NCBI GenBank assembly: GCA_963752745.1
Contig: CAVWAK010000006.1
Location: 1-64,000 of the forward strand
DNA from: Thiogranum sp963752745
Lineage (GTDB): Bacteria > Pseudomonadota > Gammaproteobacteria > DSM-19610
Direction: 5' to 3'
Length of the DNA: 64,000 nucleotides
Of this stretch, positions 8,932 to 16,808 are shown in pieces (positions within the stretch are counted from its first letter, which is position 1; the number at the start of each line of letters is the position of its first letter). A program made the translations under genes and the position numbers. The notes under the pieces are model-generated. The model did not search any database and had not been told where the DNA came from. It was given only the letters and a program-made list of their open reading frames with translations.

Positions 8932-9432
8932 TTATTGTGATGGTTGGATAAATTCCTGCCAGATCATTCTGGCAGCTGCACGGACATGCGGGACACTGAG
9001 GCGTCGGCCACCCAGGTCATCCGGTTTTTCTATGTCGGAGTCTTTGCGGGTGACGATCACCGCTTTCAGGTTGCAGCCTGGTGTTTGATCATTTCTGGCC
9101 ACCCGGCAGGCAAGGGGTCGGTAGCTGTTGTCAGCTGCGGCCCGAATATAGTCGAATGGCTGGATAAAAATGATGTCGTAGGTCTGTTGGCTGACCTGCT
9201 CGCGGAAGCGATCAAAGTCCGGACGGCTGCGCAGTGTGACCGGTTGTCCTGTGACTTCGCCGAAGCGGGCAGCGATGGGCACGAATATCTGTTCCAGTTT
9301 GCTGGTTGGCGGATAGGGGAACATACCGAGACCTAGCCCTTAGGCGGGTTCTTCTGCGTGTGCTGGTATGCCCGGTGTCAGGGCAAACAGGAGTGTGTAG
9401 ACAAAGGTGCAGTAGCTACCTGGCTGGATCAT
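8932..9432 (-). pseudogene. Second PhnD-like periplasmic binding protein, nonsense and C-terminal truncation
   Basis: An ATG at 9432 overlaps the upstream gene by 17 bases and begins a convincing signal peptide (hydrophobic FVYTLLFALTPGIPAHA). After 30 codons a TAA at 9342-9340 interrupts the frame. The same frame then continues as a PhnD-like domain (GMFPYPPTSKLEQIF, later YDIIFIQPFDYI) that parallels the intact neighbour block for block. It stops at about 160 codons, where the neighbour has about 290, so the second lobe is missing. If translation restarts at the internal ATG 9324 the product would lack an export signal. This reads as a decaying tandem duplicate. Confidence 0.75.
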
Positions 9433-10285
9433 GGCCGGGTTCTGCTGGAGGCGGTTCTTTAGTGCTTTGCAGAGACTCCAGAATATCGCGGATTGGTTGG
9501 TAATCTGCATCCTCACTGGCCTGGAAATCCGGAAACTTGACAGATTTGAGCAGGGCCTGGCCCGATGGGGTTTCGTTCCAGTGGGTTATACGCTTGATCA
9601 GTGCGTCGCGGACGGTGTCAGGTACGCGTTCGTTCACTGCGTAGGTCGAGCCGGGTATGGACTGGCTGAAGCCCAGCGTTTTGAACTGCACGCCGCTCTT
9701 TGCCTCGAAAATCCTGAGTGGAGCCGCAGCCGTGACGCAGGCGGAAGCAGTGCGTATCAAGACTTCGCGCAAGCAGGCACCGTGATTGTTCTGATAGGTG
9801 AGGTGTACGTCTACCCCCGGTTGTAGCTGGTGTTCAAGCAGGGTTTGACGGGCTAGCAGGCTGACGGCGGCGGACTTGGGTGGGTTGCTGAGCGTCTGTC
9901 CACGCAGGCCCCCAATATCTGTTAGCGTGCTATCTTCACGCGCCACAAACACTGCTTGCAAAGGTTTTACCGGGCGGCTGATTGATCTGTAGTTGTTCGG
10001 GGCCGCGATACTGACGTAGGCAAAAGGCTGGATAAACACCAGGTCATAGCGTTCCTTTGCAAGCTCGGAACTGAACAGCTCGAAGCTGGGGCGGGTACGC
10101 AGCTGTACCGGCTGACCGATGGTCTCTGCAAAATCGGCGGCAATCGGTGCATAAAGGGCTTCCAGTTGTGCTGGCGGCAGGTATGGAAAGACGCCGAATA
10201 CCAGCGGCTGGGTCGTGTCATCCGCTATCAAAGGGAACCCGGCAAACAGCCCCACGAGCAACAGTCTGTGCTTCACTCGTCCCAT
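9416..10285 (-). CDS. PhnD-like phosphate/phosphonate-type periplasmic binding protein
   Basis: About 289 residues from the ATG at 10285, which has a strong AGGAGG site upstream; longer starts up to 10420 lack such a site. A signal peptide (residues 1-20, hydrophobic core LLLVGLFAGF) precedes a PhnD-type substrate-binding domain (YDLVFIQPFAYVSIA, FVAREDS, PGSTYAVNERVPD). Such proteins bind phosphonates, phosphite or other oxyanions, or feed a sensor kinase. There are no ABC permease or ATPase genes nearby. Its neighbours are a broken duplicate and a histidine kinase, so signalling rather than transport is the likelier job. The ligand cannot be told from sequence. Confidence 0.85.
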   Translation of the reverse strand: MGRVKHRLLLVGLFAGFPLIADDTTQPLVFGVFPYLPPAQLEALYAPIAADFAETIGQPVQLRTRPSFELFSSELAKERYDLVFIQPFAYVSIAAPNNYRSISRPVKPLQAVFVAREDSTLTDIGGLRGQTLSNPPKSAAVSLLARQTLLEHQLQPGVDVHLTYQNNHGACLREVLIRTASACVTAAAPLRIFEAKSGVQFKTLGFSQSIPGSTYAVNERVPDTVRDALIKRITHWNETPSGQALLKSVKFPDFQASEDADYQPIRDILESLQSTKEPPPAEPGHDPAR

Positions 10286-10370
10286 CTTCGTTAACCACCT
10301 CCTGACTGGAGTGTGCTGAGGCCCCGGGTGTTCGCAGGTTATTGCGTTTAAGTATAGTCGGCCTGCTGAT

Positions 10371-12557
10371 CTAGTTTTTGAGTAAAACCAGTCCTGCCAG
10401 CGGAGGCAGATCAACAACAATAGACTGCTGCTGGTTCATCCAGGGCACAGATTCTGCCTGGTGATGGCTCCACACCGGCAGGTTACTGCCGCAGTAATAG
10501 CTGGAGTCGGAATTAAGTACCAGCCGGTATTCACCGTCACTGGGGACGCCCAGCCTGAAGCCCTCGCGGGGAACAGGGGTGAAGTTGAAGACGACAACGG
10601 CACTCTGTTCACCACACTGACGGTAGAAACTCAGCAATGAATTGTCGGCATCGTTGCAGTCGATCCAGCGGAAGCCGTCGGCTTCGAAATCCTGGCCATG
10701 GAGCGCCGGGTGATCGCGGTAGATGTGGTTCAGGTCATGCACCAGCTGTTTGAGTCCCCGGTGTTGTTCACCCTTGAGCAGATCCCAGTCCAGTGCCTGG
10801 TCGAAGTTCCACTCGGCGTACTGGCCAAACTCGCAGCCCATGAACAGAAGCTTCTTGCCCGGGTAACAGAACATGTAGGTGTACAGCAATCGCAGGTTGG
10901 CAAACCGTTGCCAGGTGTCACCCGGCATTTTGTCGATCATTGCCCCCTTGCCGTGCACAACTTCGTCGTGAGAGAAGGGCAGCACAAAGTTCTCGTTAAA
11001 GGCATATAGCAGGCCAAACGTGAGCTGGTTATGGTGGAACTTGCGATGCACGGGTTCCTTGCTCATGTATTCGAGCGTGTCGTGCATCCAGCCCATGTTC
11101 CACTTCATGCTGAATCCCAGACCGCCGACATCTATGGGCCGCGTGACCTGGGGCCAGGCTGTGGATTCCTCGGCGATAATGACGCTGCCCGGCTGCTCAG
11201 CGTGGGAGACTTCGTTCAGGTGTTTGAGAAAATGGATGGCGTCCAGATTCTCACGCCCGCCGTACTCATTGGGGATCCAGTCGCCGGCGTCACGCGAGTA
11301 ATCCAGGTAGAGCATGGAGGCTACTGCGTCAACTCTGAGGCCGTCGATATGCATTTCCTCAAGCCAGTACATGGCGCTGGATATAAGGAAATTACGCACT
11401 TCATTGCGACCATAGTTAAAGATAAGTGTGCCCCAGTCGCGATGTTCACCGCGGCGTGGATCTTCGTGCTCATAAAGCGGTGTGCCGTCGAAGCGTGCCA
11501 GTGCCCAGTCATCGCGGGGGAAGTGCCCGGGTGCCCAGTCAAGCAGCACGCCAATGCCGTTCTGGTGGCAGTGATCGACGAAAAAGCGAAAATCATCGGG
11601 CGAGCCGAAGCGGCTGGTGGCGGCGAAGTAGCCGGTCGTCTGGTAACCCCAGGAGCCATCAAAAGGGTGTTCGGTTATGGGTAACAGCTCGATGTGGGTG
11701 AAGCCGGTTTCCTTTACGTAGTTCACCAGCCACTCGGCCTGGGTACGGTAGTTAATGAAACCGCCTTGTTCATCGCGTTGCCACGAACCCAGGTGAACCT
11801 CATAAACGGACATGGGTTCATGCAGCCAGTCGTGCTGCGCACGATCCTGCATCCACTGCGCATCCTCCCATCGATAGTCATCCGCCGAGGGGACAATGGC
11901 AGAGGTGGCGGGGCGCAGCTCGAATGCCTGACCGTACGGGTCGGCCTTGACGTGAATCGTGTTGTGCTCACGGTTGCGGATCTCATATTTATACAGGGCG
12001 TGACTGGCAACGCCGGGTATAAACAGTTCCCAGACACCGCTGGCGCCGCGGACGCGCATCGGGTGACGGCGGCCATCCCAGTGGTTCCAGTTGCCGATGA
12101 CACTGACGCGTTCGGCAGCCGGAGCCCAGACCGCAAAGCGGGTGCCGGCAATGCCATCGACTTCGCAGGCATGTGAGCCCAGAACCCGGTAGGCGTGCAG
12201 GTGGCGGCCTTCACCGAAGAGGTGGAGATCAAGGTCTCCGATCTGTGCCGGGAAGCAGTATGGATCGTAGGCCGTTTTCTCGATACCGTCGCGATCCGTC
12301 CAGCTTAACTGGTACCGATCCGCGATATCCTGGCCATCTCCGCGCCATTCAAACAGGTCAGTGCCTTCAACCTGTTGCAATTCTATATCGGTGTCGGCAA
12401 TGCGGACACCGCTGCAATGCGGCAGGTAGGCTCTGAGCACATGCTCGCGTCCCTCAGCATGTTTGCCAAGCACCTCGAACGGGTCGTGGTGCGTGGCATC
12501 AATGAGTTTCGTGAATGCCTCGGGAAGCGGTCTTATAGAAGCTATGTCTCTATTCAT
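10371..12557 (-). CDS. glgB: 1,4-alpha-glucan branching enzyme
   Basis: A 728-residue glycogen branching enzyme, normal for bacterial GlgB. It has an N-terminal carbohydrate-binding region (about 20-220, with FAVWAPAAERVSVIGNWN) and a GH13 barrel. Catalytic blocks are visible: DWAPGHFP, GLRVDAVASMLYLDYSR (nucleophile Asp), IIAEESTAWP (acid/base Glu) and PFSHDEVVHGKG. A C-terminal beta domain ends the protein. It cuts alpha-1,4 chains and rejoins them as alpha-1,6 branches in the cytoplasm. It is transcribed away from the other glycogen genes with a gene-poor island between. A methionine at 12557 begins the family-typical N-terminus, though the ribosome site is weak. Confidence 0.97.
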   Translation of the reverse strand: MNRDIASIRPLPEAFTKLIDATHHDPFEVLGKHAEGREHVLRAYLPHCSGVRIADTDIELQQVEGTDLFEWRGDGQDIADRYQLSWTDRDGIEKTAYDPYCFPAQIGDLDLHLFGEGRHLHAYRVLGSHACEVDGIAGTRFAVWAPAAERVSVIGNWNHWDGRRHPMRVRGASGVWELFIPGVASHALYKYEIRNREHNTIHVKADPYGQAFELRPATSAIVPSADDYRWEDAQWMQDRAQHDWLHEPMSVYEVHLGSWQRDEQGGFINYRTQAEWLVNYVKETGFTHIELLPITEHPFDGSWGYQTTGYFAATSRFGSPDDFRFFVDHCHQNGIGVLLDWAPGHFPRDDWALARFDGTPLYEHEDPRRGEHRDWGTLIFNYGRNEVRNFLISSAMYWLEEMHIDGLRVDAVASMLYLDYSRDAGDWIPNEYGGRENLDAIHFLKHLNEVSHAEQPGSVIIAEESTAWPQVTRPIDVGGLGFSMKWNMGWMHDTLEYMSKEPVHRKFHHNQLTFGLLYAFNENFVLPFSHDEVVHGKGAMIDKMPGDTWQRFANLRLLYTYMFCYPGKKLLFMGCEFGQYAEWNFDQALDWDLLKGEQHRGLKQLVHDLNHIYRDHPALHGQDFEADGFRWIDCNDADNSLLSFYRQCGEQSAVVVFNFTPVPREGFRLGVPSDGEYRLVLNSDSSYYCGSNLPVWSHHQAESVPWMNQQQSIVVDLPPLAGLVLLKN

Positions 12558-13081
12558 ATCAAGGGTTACAGTATCACAAACAGTGAGTTACAGAAACAAA
12601 GACGGCAGTACCAAAACCCGGCACCGCACATTGTCTGCTTACCATCACTATACTCGTTGGCTGTCACTGGCGGGTGATTTTGTTGAGTTTGCGGATAATA
12701 AATCCAGGTTTTGTCACCTGCGTCGACAGGTGGGCTCTTCCCTCAGGGGTGCTGCAACGCATTTCTCGGGACGGGCATCGAGCCTGTTGTCTGTTATTGT
12801 GTCCAGCTGCGCGGAGCTTAACTTTTCCTGGCAGCGCCAAATGCTGACGCAGTGGATCGGTATCGACACGTTTCTTGATTTAAACAGAGCGCCTGTGAAC
12901 GAGCGTCAACCTTTGCCACGGTTGCTGCTGACTGCAGATTGGCGCGTCGGGATTACTGGAAAATCCACCATCACCTTCACACTCCAGGGCTATTGCTTAG
13001 CTGTTGGCACAGGCGAATTTTTAGCCGGCCAGATACTCTCCTGCTCGCCAGGAGTCCAGCAACTGAACGCGAGGGTACGAC
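12558..13081. other. Gene-poor stretch upstream of glgB
   Basis: No protein is supported. A long open frame on the + strand (12463-13125) has no recognisable content and overlaps glgB in antisense. The stretch must hold the minus-strand promoter of glgB. Near its right end an inverted repeat, CTCCTG/CAGGAG with a 5-base loop (about 13040-13056), lies some 25 bases before the next gene. It has no T tract, so it is not a standard terminator. Confidence 0.4.
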
Positions 13082-13399
13082 ATGAAAATCAAGCTCGACT
13101 TTACAGAGGCCAGGAGTGTTGCTGACTTCGTTGTAGGTGGAGATCTGGGTACCGTCGTATTGTGCAAGCTTAAGCAAGCGAAATGGTGCTTAACTGACAT
13201 CAAGGGTTTCATCCTGTTTACTGGCAGCACAAGGAAGAGCTGTTTTGTGGAGTTGGACCGTCTGATTGCCCGGGGCAAGACAGATGAAGCCGCCGCTGAA
13301 GCCGCTGTGGCCCGGTCGGTTGCCGACGCTAAAAAATCTGTCCGGGACAAGGTGTCTGCCAGCAAGCGATGTAAGGGCACCCGCGTTATTGAAGTCTGA
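13082..13399 (+). CDS. Unrecognised small basic protein
   Basis: A 105-residue protein that I cannot assign. A GAGGG site about 7 bases before the ATG supports the start. The first half is mixed beta-like sequence (VADFVVGGDLGTVVLCKLKQ), and the second half is Ala/Lys/Arg-rich and probably helical (EAAAEAAVARSVADAKKSVR) with a basic tail. Nucleic-acid or envelope contact is possible but unsupported. It converges on the ParA-like gene, leaving a 55-base gap. It lies in a gene-poor island between glgB and glgC, which suggests an accessory insertion. Confidence 0.55.
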   Translation: MKIKLDFTEARSVADFVVGGDLGTVVLCKLKQAKWCLTDIKGFILFTGSTRKSCFVELDRLIARGKTDEAAAEAAVARSVADAKKSVRDKVSASKRCKGTRVIEV

Positions 13400-13454
13400 G
13401 GTAGTAATAAAGCGCCGGCTGGCAGTTATCGAACAGTATGTGTCTGACGGTATT

Positions 13455-14156
13455 TCAGGCAGGGGCTGCGTATTGAGTCGATGCGGAGTTGGTGACTGTT
13501 TCGCTTTCAGACTGCTGGATCCAGTCAAGTATGCTTGTCCACGGGACCACATCCCTCTGCGCGGCACGTTCTGCGAGTTCACAGACACCGATGCCCCTTT
13601 CCGCGGCGCGCACATAGTTCTGCGTATCCCGGATATGCGCGATGACGGGTATGTCCAGGTTTCTAAGAAATCGCTCCAGCATGTCCAGCGACCGGGTACG
13701 GATCCGGGTTCGATTCGCGATAATTGCGATACGTTTGTTTCTGGCGCGTGCTTTGCCGACGAGCAGTAAATCGCGTATGAAGTTCGCCGTGGAGTGTATA
13801 TCGATCGCCGAGGGTAGTACCGGGACCAGTATGATATCTGACTCGCTAACCCTGTCATCAAGATCAAAGCCAACGTGTCCGGCTGGCGTATCCTGAATAA
13901 CATAGCGGGTCTGTTCAGGAATTCGCAATTGCCAGGAGCGCGTAATACCTGCCTGGGGCGGCTTATGCGCGGCGACACCACGAATGGATGGTAAATCCGG
14001 ATCGCGCGCCTTTAACCACTGGGTGCTGGATCCCTGGGCATCATAGTCAAACAGGTCTGTAGCATAGCCCTGCGAAATGCAGTAGCTGGCAAGGTTGGTG
14101 GCAACGGTAGTTTTACCGCAGCCACCCTTGGTATTCATGACAACAATTTTCAGCAC
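13455..14156 (-). CDS. ParA/MinD-family ATPase (orphan)
   Basis: A 233-residue deviant Walker A ATPase. The P-loop KGGCGKTT (residues 10-17) carries the signature lysine, and DYDAQGSS and IQDTPAGH give the switch I and Walker B regions. A C-terminal Ala/Thr-rich tail is not conserved in the family. There is no ParB or centromere-like repeat beside it, so chromosome partition is not implied; orphan ParA proteins also place protein clusters or plasmid-like elements. The GTG start at 14156 gives the shortest distance to the P-loop. A small membrane protein gene lies 76 bases upstream on the same strand. Confidence 0.85.
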   Translation of the reverse strand: MLKIVVMNTKGGCGKTTVATNLASYCISQGYATDLFDYDAQGSSTQWLKARDPDLPSIRGVAAHKPPQAGITRSWQLRIPEQTRYVIQDTPAGHVGFDLDDRVSESDIILVPVLPSAIDIHSTANFIRDLLLVGKARARNKRIAIIANRTRIRTRSLDMLERFLRNLDIPVIAHIRDTQNYVRAAERGIGVCELAERAAQRDVVPWTSILDWIQQSESETVTNSASTQYAAPA

Positions 14157-14232
14157 CGCTATTCACCAGAAAAGCCTGTTGAAAGAAGATGGACGTTCAG
14201 TTGTCACTTCTATCGGCTTTCCCGGTGAATAT

Positions 14233-14358
14233 TTAAGAGAATACGCCTGTCACCGCCGCGGCTGCATCCTGGGACCTGACAAGGGCGAACAGCAACATGG
14301 TCAGGATAGTAATGATTCCAACGTCTGATTTTATGAAATTCACGGCAGTCTTCCCCAT
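14233..14358 (-). CDS. 41-residue predicted membrane protein upstream of the ParA-like gene
   Basis: A short frame starting MGKTAVNFIKSDVG, with one hydrophobic helix (about residues 14-27, IITILTMLLFALV) and an Ala-rich C-terminal end. It is supported by a strong AAGGAAGG site 6-8 bases before the ATG and by its placement 76 bases ahead of the ParA-like ATPase on the same strand. I know of no family for it. It could anchor the ATPase at the membrane or be an independent micro-protein; both are inference. Confidence 0.55.
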   Translation of the reverse strand: MGKTAVNFIKSDVGIITILTMLLFALVRSQDAAAAVTGVFS

Positions 14359-14852
14359 TTTGTCCTTCCTTTTATTGACGGAAGGCTATTATTGTTTTTC
14401 GTCAAGCTACTAATAAAAGGCAGGAATCGAGCCAATGCATAATTTATTCGGGAAATAAGCATCTTAGATGATATGGGCTGTGTGGTAAAAATAAAAAATG
14501 TTAATAATATCGACTTATATATAATAAATTATTAATATTAACAAATGGTTAAAAATATTATAAATTGTATAAAATTCCGACATGATTGGCTGTTTCTGCA
14601 GATATGAAAGTGATTTTTGGTGCCCTTCTGCGAAAGTCTCGCCAGGGATGTACCCGGCCGGCCATGCAGGCGCCGCTGAAATCGATAATCTACGAACGCC
14701 GGCTTCGGATCGAGAACAGCCGATGGGCGCTCTGAGGGGGGGGCAGGTAAAATAACGGCAGCCCGAAGGCCGCCATAACAGGAGGAGTTGCACCGCCTGA
14801 TACCAGGCGCTGCAATTGCGATTTAATTTACTCTAAAGCTGCTTGCATCAAA

Positions 14853-14866
14853 CTGATCTATATCAA
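14853..14866. promoter_or_regulatory. Candidate FNR/Anr-type binding site
   Basis: The sequence CTGATCTATATCAA matches the FNR consensus TTGAT-N4-ATCAA in all but the first base. It lies in a gene-poor region about 690 bases upstream of glgC. A weak -10-like TCTAAA at 14893-14898 would place a start site about 45 bases from the centre of the palindrome, which suits activation. What it controls is unknown. Confidence 0.35.
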
Positions 14867-15000
14867 AACAGGCGGCTATTCCCCGAAATGGGTCTAAACA
14901 GGTGTTCGCCTGGAAGTTTCAAATGCCCGTTTGTGAGTGTCAGCGGTATCATTTAACGACAGAGCGAGCGCCCTGGGAACTGAAGCACCCCTTACTTATA

Positions 15001-15026
15001 GAGGGATAGCGCTGTCTCGATTTTTT
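15001..15026 (+). terminator. Candidate rho-independent terminator in the gene-poor region
   Basis: A short imperfect hairpin (GAGGGA paired with GTCTC, with a wobble and a mismatch) is followed by TTTTTT at 15021-15026. The stem is weak. It would end a transcript of about 120 bases if transcription begins near the FNR-like site upstream. Confidence 0.3.
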
Positions 15027-15539
15027 ATAGAACAGACTTCAACCAGAGGGCAAATAATGTTCGCGGTCAGCGGGAAGAAACAACTTTTGTTGCGGTATGA
15101 GTAGCTAACAAATTTGTTTCACTTCGATCCGGAAACAGGGGTGATTTTCACAGGGTGGGGAAGCCGCCGCAACCAGTCAGGCTATATTCAAACGGGTATC
15201 AATGAACTGGTTTTTACTGCTCACGGAGTGGCAGGGTTCCATGTGTACAGGGAGTGCTCTGAAGACTAGGCTGACAATGACAACAATACAGGCAAACGAG
15301 AGCGGCTACAGTCGCTTTTTCAAGACACTACCACTCCAGCAGCTGTTGTGCTCCAATTGCCCCCGCCTGTTAAATAACATTCCCTGTTCACAGGGTTGTA
15401 TGTGACGGGGGTCAAGACCTTTGTTCATAAAGGGTGTTAATTTTCGCTATGCTGGCATGGTGTTACCATAGCCTGACCAGCTTGGTAAGCCGGTAACGTT
15501 TTTCGGCGATATACGGTCGCTTTGCATCGGGGAAGCTGT

Positions 15540-16808
15540 ATGAATTCTGTGTCCACGCCGCGTTTTGTCAGTCGTCTTACCCGCGACACGCTGGCACTGA
15601 TACTGGCTGGAGGACGGGGGTCGAGGCTCAAGCAGCTGACCTTGTGGCGCTCCAAACCCGCTGTACCATTTGGCGGCAAGTTCAGAATTATCGATTTTCC
15701 TCTCTCCAACTGCATGAACTCCGGAATTCGTCGTGTCGGGGTTCTGACTCAGTACAAAGCCCATTCCCTGCTCCAGCACATTCAGCGGGGCTGGGGGTTT
15801 TTGCGTGGCGAGTTCGGTGAATTTATCGAATTGCTGCCGGCGCAGCAGCGCATCCAGTCATCCTGGTACGCCGGTACGGCTGATGCTATCTATCAGAACC
15901 TGGATATCATTCGTATTCATAATCCCGAGTATGTGCTAATCCTGGCAGGGGACCACATTTACAAAATGGACTATGGTCCAATGATCGCTCACCATGTGGA
16001 GCATGGTGCTGATATGACCGTGGGTTGCCTGGAGGTTGATCTGGACATCGCGCGTGCCTTTGGCGTTATGACGACTGATGGGGACGGGCGAGTACTGGAA
16101 TTCAACGAGAAGCCTGAAAATCCTGCGCCGATGCCGGGCAGCGAAGATACCTCGCTGGCATCGATGGGTATTTATGTATTCAATACCCGTTTTCTTTTCG
16201 AACAGTTAATCAAGGATGCGGACAATCCCGAATCCAGTCATGATTTTGGCAACGATATTATTCCCGCGATCATTCACCAGTACCGGGTGTTCACCTACCC
16301 TTTCCGTGACGTGCAAACCGGGCAACAGGCCTACTGGCGCGATGTTGGTACAGTGGACGCATTCTGGGCGACTAACCTGGAATTGATTGGTGTTACACCC
16401 GAATTGAATCTCTATGATCAGGATTGGCCGATCTGGACCTATCAGGAACAAATGCCGCCGGCAAAATTTGTCTTTGACGATGAAGACCGGCGCGGCACGG
16501 CAATAGATTCAATGGTTTCCGGTGGTTGTGTGATTTCCGGAGCAACTGTGCGCCACTCGCTGCTGTTTTCCAATGTGAAGGTAAACTCGTACTCGTTACT
16601 GAACCACGCGGTGGTGTTACCGGATGTGGAGATTGGTCGTAACTGCCGCATCCAGAATGCTGTTATCGACAAGGGTTGTCAGATCCCGACTGATACAGTG
16701 ATTGGAGAAGATTACGCCGCGGATGCCCAGCGCTTCCACGTCAGCCCGGGTGGGGTGGTACTGGTCACTCCTGAAATGCTCGGTCAGGAGTTGCACCATG
16801 TCCGATAA
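15540..16808 (+). CDS. glgC: Glucose-1-phosphate adenylyltransferase (ADP-glucose pyrophosphorylase)
   Basis: A 422-residue GlgC. The nucleotide-binding signature LAGGRGSRLKQLT and the KPAVPFGGKFRIIDF block are near the N-terminus. LAGDHIYKMDY carries the catalytic Asp, and a left-handed beta-helix forms the C-terminal third. It makes ADP-glucose from ATP and glucose-1-phosphate, the committed step of glycogen synthesis. The ATG at 15540 has GGGGAAG six bases upstream; a start at 15522 is also open. The stop codon overlaps the GH57 gene by 11 bases, so the pair is translationally coupled. No glycogen synthase gene is present in the window. Confidence 0.97.
   Translation: MNSVSTPRFVSRLTRDTLALILAGGRGSRLKQLTLWRSKPAVPFGGKFRIIDFPLSNCMNSGIRRVGVLTQYKAHSLLQHIQRGWGFLRGEFGEFIELLPAQQRIQSSWYAGTADAIYQNLDIIRIHNPEYVLILAGDHIYKMDYGPMIAHHVEHGADMTVGCLEVDLDIARAFGVMTTDGDGRVLEFNEKPENPAPMPGSEDTSLASMGIYVFNTRFLFEQLIKDADNPESSHDFGNDIIPAIIHQYRVFTYPFRDVQTGQQAYWRDVGTVDAFWATNLELIGVTPELNLYDQDWPIWTYQEQMPPAKFVFDDEDRRGTAIDSMVSGGCVISGATVRHSLLFSNVKVNSYSLLNHAVVLPDVEIGRNCRIQNAVIDKGCQIPTDTVIGEDYAADAQRFHVSPGGVVLVTPEMLGQELHHVR

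Larger units (their letters stand above)
14359..15539. other. 1.2 kb gene-poor region between the ParA locus and glgC
   Basis: No protein longer than about 60 codons is supported on either strand. The stretch contains a very AT-rich tract at 14487-14577, an FNR-like palindrome at 14853-14866, and a hairpin followed by six T at 15001-15026. The promoter and leader of glgC must lie in the right-hand part. Short frames here, such as one at 14922-15008 with a GGAAG site, have no recognisable content. Confidence 0.4.

Noticed and set aside
12463..13125. 220-codon open frame on the + strand
   Set aside because: It overlaps glgB in antisense, shows no domain-like pattern, and lacks a convincing ribosome site; probably chance.
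13190..13981. 263-codon minus-strand frame
   Set aside because: It overlaps the ParA-like gene in another frame and the supported gene at 13082-13399; low-complexity shadow.
14515..14793. 92-codon minus-strand frame in the AT-rich island
   Set aside because: The C-terminal half is AT-tract translation and the N-terminal half looks random.
15121..15200. Possible cobalamin or other riboswitch upstream of glgC
   Set aside because: A CCGCAACC-like string and purine-rich boxes occur, but the order and pairing of a cobalamin aptamer could not be drawn, and glgC is an unlikely target.
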